The notes under the pieces: generated by a model
Seen by the model: the letters and a program-made list of their open reading frames with translations, nothing else
Database searches by the model: none
What the model was told of the DNA's origin: nothing
Part shown: positions 62,212 to 64,000 of the stretch, one piece after another
Position numbering within the stretch: position 1 is the first letter of the stretch
Layout: the number at the start of each line of letters is the position of its first letter
NCBI RefSeq assembly: GCF_000697965.2
Contig: NZ_CP015881.1
Location: 310,001-374,000 of the forward strand
Direction: 5' to 3'
Length of the DNA: 64,000 nt
From: Ensifer adhaerens
GTDB lineage: Bacteria; Pseudomonadota; Alphaproteobacteria; Rhizobiales; Rhizobiaceae
Position numbers and translations under genes: made by a program

Positions 62212-63237
62212 TCAGTTGGCGCTCGCGCCGACCTCGCGGTCCCAGCGCTCGAGCAGGGCTTTGCGTTTCTCGGCATCGCCGAAGGTGGCGAAATCGTAGT
62301 CGATCAGCTTGATGTCCTCGAACTTCGGTGCTTCCTTCGGCACTTCGGCCGACTTGTTGGACGGCAGCTGGAAGGACTTGGCGTCCTTCATGCGCGACTG
62401 GACCTCGGGCTTCAACGCCCAGTCGTACCAGGCCTTGGCATTGTCCAGGTTCTTGGCGCCGCGGATGATCGACATCGAGCCGATCTCGTAGCCGGTGCCC
62501 TCGCAAGGCGCGATCGACTTGATCGGGAAGCCTTCGGCAGTCTGTGCCACGGCGTCGTGCATGAAAACGATGCCGAGGCCGGCTTCGCCGCGTGCGGCTG
62601 CCTTCACCGGCGCTGAGCCGGACTTGGTGTACTGCGCGATGTTGCCGTTGAGCTTCTTGAGGTAATCGAAGGCCTGGTCCTCGCCCATGATCTGCACCAG
62701 TGAGGCAAGCGCCGTGTAGGCGGTGCCGGAAGAGTTCGGATTGGCCATCTGGATCTCGCCCTTCAGCGAGGCGTCGAGCAGGTCGGCCCAGCACTTCGGC
62801 TCCTTCAGGCCCTTCTTCTGGAAGATCTCGGTGTTGTAGCCCCAGCCGAGCGCGCCGGCATAAACGCCGACGGTGCGATAGCCGGAGCCTTCAGCCTGCT
62901 TCTTCGCCCAATCCTGGAGCTGGTCCAGCATCGGCGACTTGTATTCGAGCGTCAGGCCGTCGGAGGCTGCCTGCAGGTGCGGGTCGCCGGTGCCCGCCCA
63001 CCAGATGTCGGTCTTCGGGTTGCGCGCCTCGGCGCGGATCTTGGCGTAGGTTTCGCCCGAAGACAGGCGAACCATGTTGACCTTGATGCCGGTTTCCTTC
63101 TGGAAGTCGCCGGTCATCTGTTCGCAGATGACCACGTCTGCGGAGCAGATGAGGTTGAGGCTGCCGGCAGCCTGGGCGGGCAGGGCGGCAAGCGCCGTGC
63201 CTGCAAAGAGCATGAGGGAAAGCGTCGTTGTTTTCAT
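62212..63237 (-). CDS. ABC importer periplasmic binding protein
   Basis: The 341-residue protein has a signal peptide (cleavage near AQAAG) and an Fbp-like fold with SADVVICEQMTGDF, SSGETYAKIRAEARNPKTDIWW, ANPNSSGTAYTAL, SAPVKAAARGEAG and APCEGTGYEIG. ATG 63237 follows GGAGG. It lacks the helical C-terminal extension of the first locus. Its close paralogue lies immediately upstream. Several Cys pairs are unusual for iron-binding relatives. The ligand is unknown; a phosphorylated organic compound is inferred from the adjacent phosphatase. Confidence 0.88.
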   Translation of the reverse strand: MKTTTLSLMLFAGTALAALPAQAAGSLNLICSADVVICEQMTGDFQKETGIKVNMVRLSSGETYAKIRAEARNPKTDIWWAGTGDPHLQAASDGLTLEYKSPMLDQLQDWAKKQAEGSGYRTVGVYAGALGWGYNTEIFQKKGLKEPKCWADLLDASLKGEIQMANPNSSGTAYTALASLVQIMGEDQAFDYLKKLNGNIAQYTKSGSAPVKAAARGEAGLGIVFMHDAVAQTAEGFPIKSIAPCEGTGYEIGSMSIIRGAKNLDNAKAWYDWALKPEVQSRMKDAKSFQLPSNKSAEVPKEAPKFEDIKLIDYDFATFGDAEKRKALLERWDREVGASAN

Positions 63238-63365
63238 TGGGGCATCCTCCTGTTGCCTGTTTGAAACTTGGGCGCGAACGGGCATGGCGCGGCCATCGGC
63301 CTGCCCGCCGGGCGGCACGTTCACGATTTCGGTGCTGTGGATTTTGCTACGCTTCTGCGAAGCGC

Positions 63366-64000
63366 TCAGTTCGTCGCGGCGATCTCCGCGTCGAACCGTT
63401 TGAGCAATCGACTTCGTTCCTCCGGCGAGCCGAAGGTGGCGAAGTCGAAATCGACCATCTTGATCAGCGATATGTCCGGTGCGCCAGGCGGCAACTCCGC
63501 GCGGGCGTTGGATGGGACCTGGTTCTGGCCGGCAGCTGCACCCGTACCCTGGCCTTCCGGGGTGAGCGCGAAATCGACGAAGCTTTTCGCGTTTTCGAGA
63601 TGGCGCGCGCCCTTGACGATGCTGACGGCGCCGATTTCGTAGCCGGTCCCTTCGCACGGCGCGACGATGACGAGTGGGAAGCCCGCCTGCTTCTGCGTGA
63701 CCGCGTCATGCATGAAGGAGATGCCGATCAGGGTTTCCCCGCGTGCTGCCGCCTTGACCGGTGCCGAGCCGGCCGTGGTGTACTGGTCTATGTTGCGGTT
63801 GAGTGCGCCCATGAACCGGAAGGCCTCATCCTCGCCGAAGAGCTGCACCAGCGTTGCAAGCGTGGTGAAGGCGGTGCCCGACGAGTTCGGATTGCCGCTG
63901 CGGATACGGCCGCGATAGGCGTTGTCGGCGAGATCCTTCCAGCAGGTCGGGGCCGGCAATTTCAGCGTATGCAGCAGGTCGGCATTGTAGGCAAAGCCAA
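63366..64000 (-). CDS. Second ABC-type periplasmic binding protein, 5'-truncated by the window
   Basis: The gene enters from the right edge and its visible 211 codons begin GFAYNADLLHTLKLPAP. It is clearly a paralogue of the protein at 62212-63237, sharing NPNSSGTAFTTL, SAPVKAAARGE, SFMHDAVTQ, APCEGTGYEIG and DFDFATFG. The N-terminus and signal peptide are not visible. It could be a second transport binding protein with different specificity, or a sensor partner like the PgtC-type protein of the first locus. What lies upstream would decide this. A small hairpin (CGCTTC with GAAGCG, 63350-63364) follows its stop. Confidence 0.88.
   Translation of the reverse strand, partial: GFAYNADLLHTLKLPAPTCWKDLADNAYRGRIRSGNPNSSGTAFTTLATLVQLFGEDEAFRFMGALNRNIDQYTTAGSAPVKAAARGETLIGISFMHDAVTQKQAGFPLVIVAPCEGTGYEIGAVSIVKGARHLENAKSFVDFALTPEGQGTGAAAGQNQVPSNARAELPPGAPDISLIKMVDFDFATFGSPEERSRLLKRFDAEIAATN

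Noticed and set aside
1..64000. CRISPR arrays, tRNA/rRNA genes, insertion sequences, prophage or integrative-element ends
   Set aside because: I saw no regularly spaced repeats, transposase or integrase motifs, cloverleaf sequences or rRNA segments anywhere in the window.

Overview
The window is a GC-rich, densely packed, two-strand bacterial segment from an alphaproteobacterium, most likely Rhizobiaceae of the Sinorhizobium/Ensifer type. The support is a eukaryotic-type glutamine synthetase II (glnII) behind a sigma-54 promoter, an nfeD-slipin pair, an Aap-type amino-acid transporter, DUF930, DUF2798 and DUF2161 proteins, many ABC importers and LysR regulators, and an intergenic repeat of a kind I know from rhizobial genomes. 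The replicon cannot be named from sequence alone. I see no insertion sequence, prophage, CRISPR array, tRNA or rRNA.

Layout. 1-2535: the 3' part of an autotransporter whose passenger ends like an endonuclease/exonuclease/phosphatase enzyme. 2624-12397: a histidine phosphatase, a ferric/sugar-phosphate-type ABC importer (ATPase, fused permease, binding protein) and, directly upstream, an NtrC-type response regulator, a sensor kinase and a second binding-protein paralogue arranged like the PgtABC signalling system. A perfect sigma-54 promoter precedes the importer. 12910-23305: an ABC exporter, a flavoprotein, an Aap-like amino-acid importer without ATPase, a TonB-like DUF930 protein, and an MFS/AraC divergent pair. 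23429-26293: a subtilisin autotransporter with a barrel like the first one. 26563-31890: arginine-dependent acid resistance (adiC, adiA, a second antiporter).

32179-37987: a group for peptides containing D-amino acids (DmpA-type peptidase, D-amino-acid transaminase, D-aminopeptidase, M19 dipeptidase) with a HypT-like LysR regulator. 38013-45467: small regulator/enzyme pairs (LysR-quinone reductase, XRE-cupin, NmrA/DUF2798-LysR, EamA-MocR), the last with a perfect 20-bp palindrome. 45807-46847: glnII. 46968-53949: a seven-gene operon for a dipeptide/oligosaccharide-family ABC importer with a NagZ-like hexosaminidase and an acetyltransferase. 54396-57920: DUF454, a DUF2161 nuclease-like protein, nfeD and slipin. 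57921-64000: a second ferric/sugar-phosphate-type importer with an inositol-phosphatase-family enzyme and two tandem binding-protein paralogues, the last cut by the window edge.

The most striking theme is two unrelated-looking copies of the same plan: an importer of the AfuABC/FbpABC type, an extra binding protein, and a phosphatase of a different fold. I infer uptake of phosphorylated organic compounds followed by cytoplasmic dephosphorylation. In the first copy the extra binding protein very probably feeds a two-component system that switches on the importer through sigma-54.
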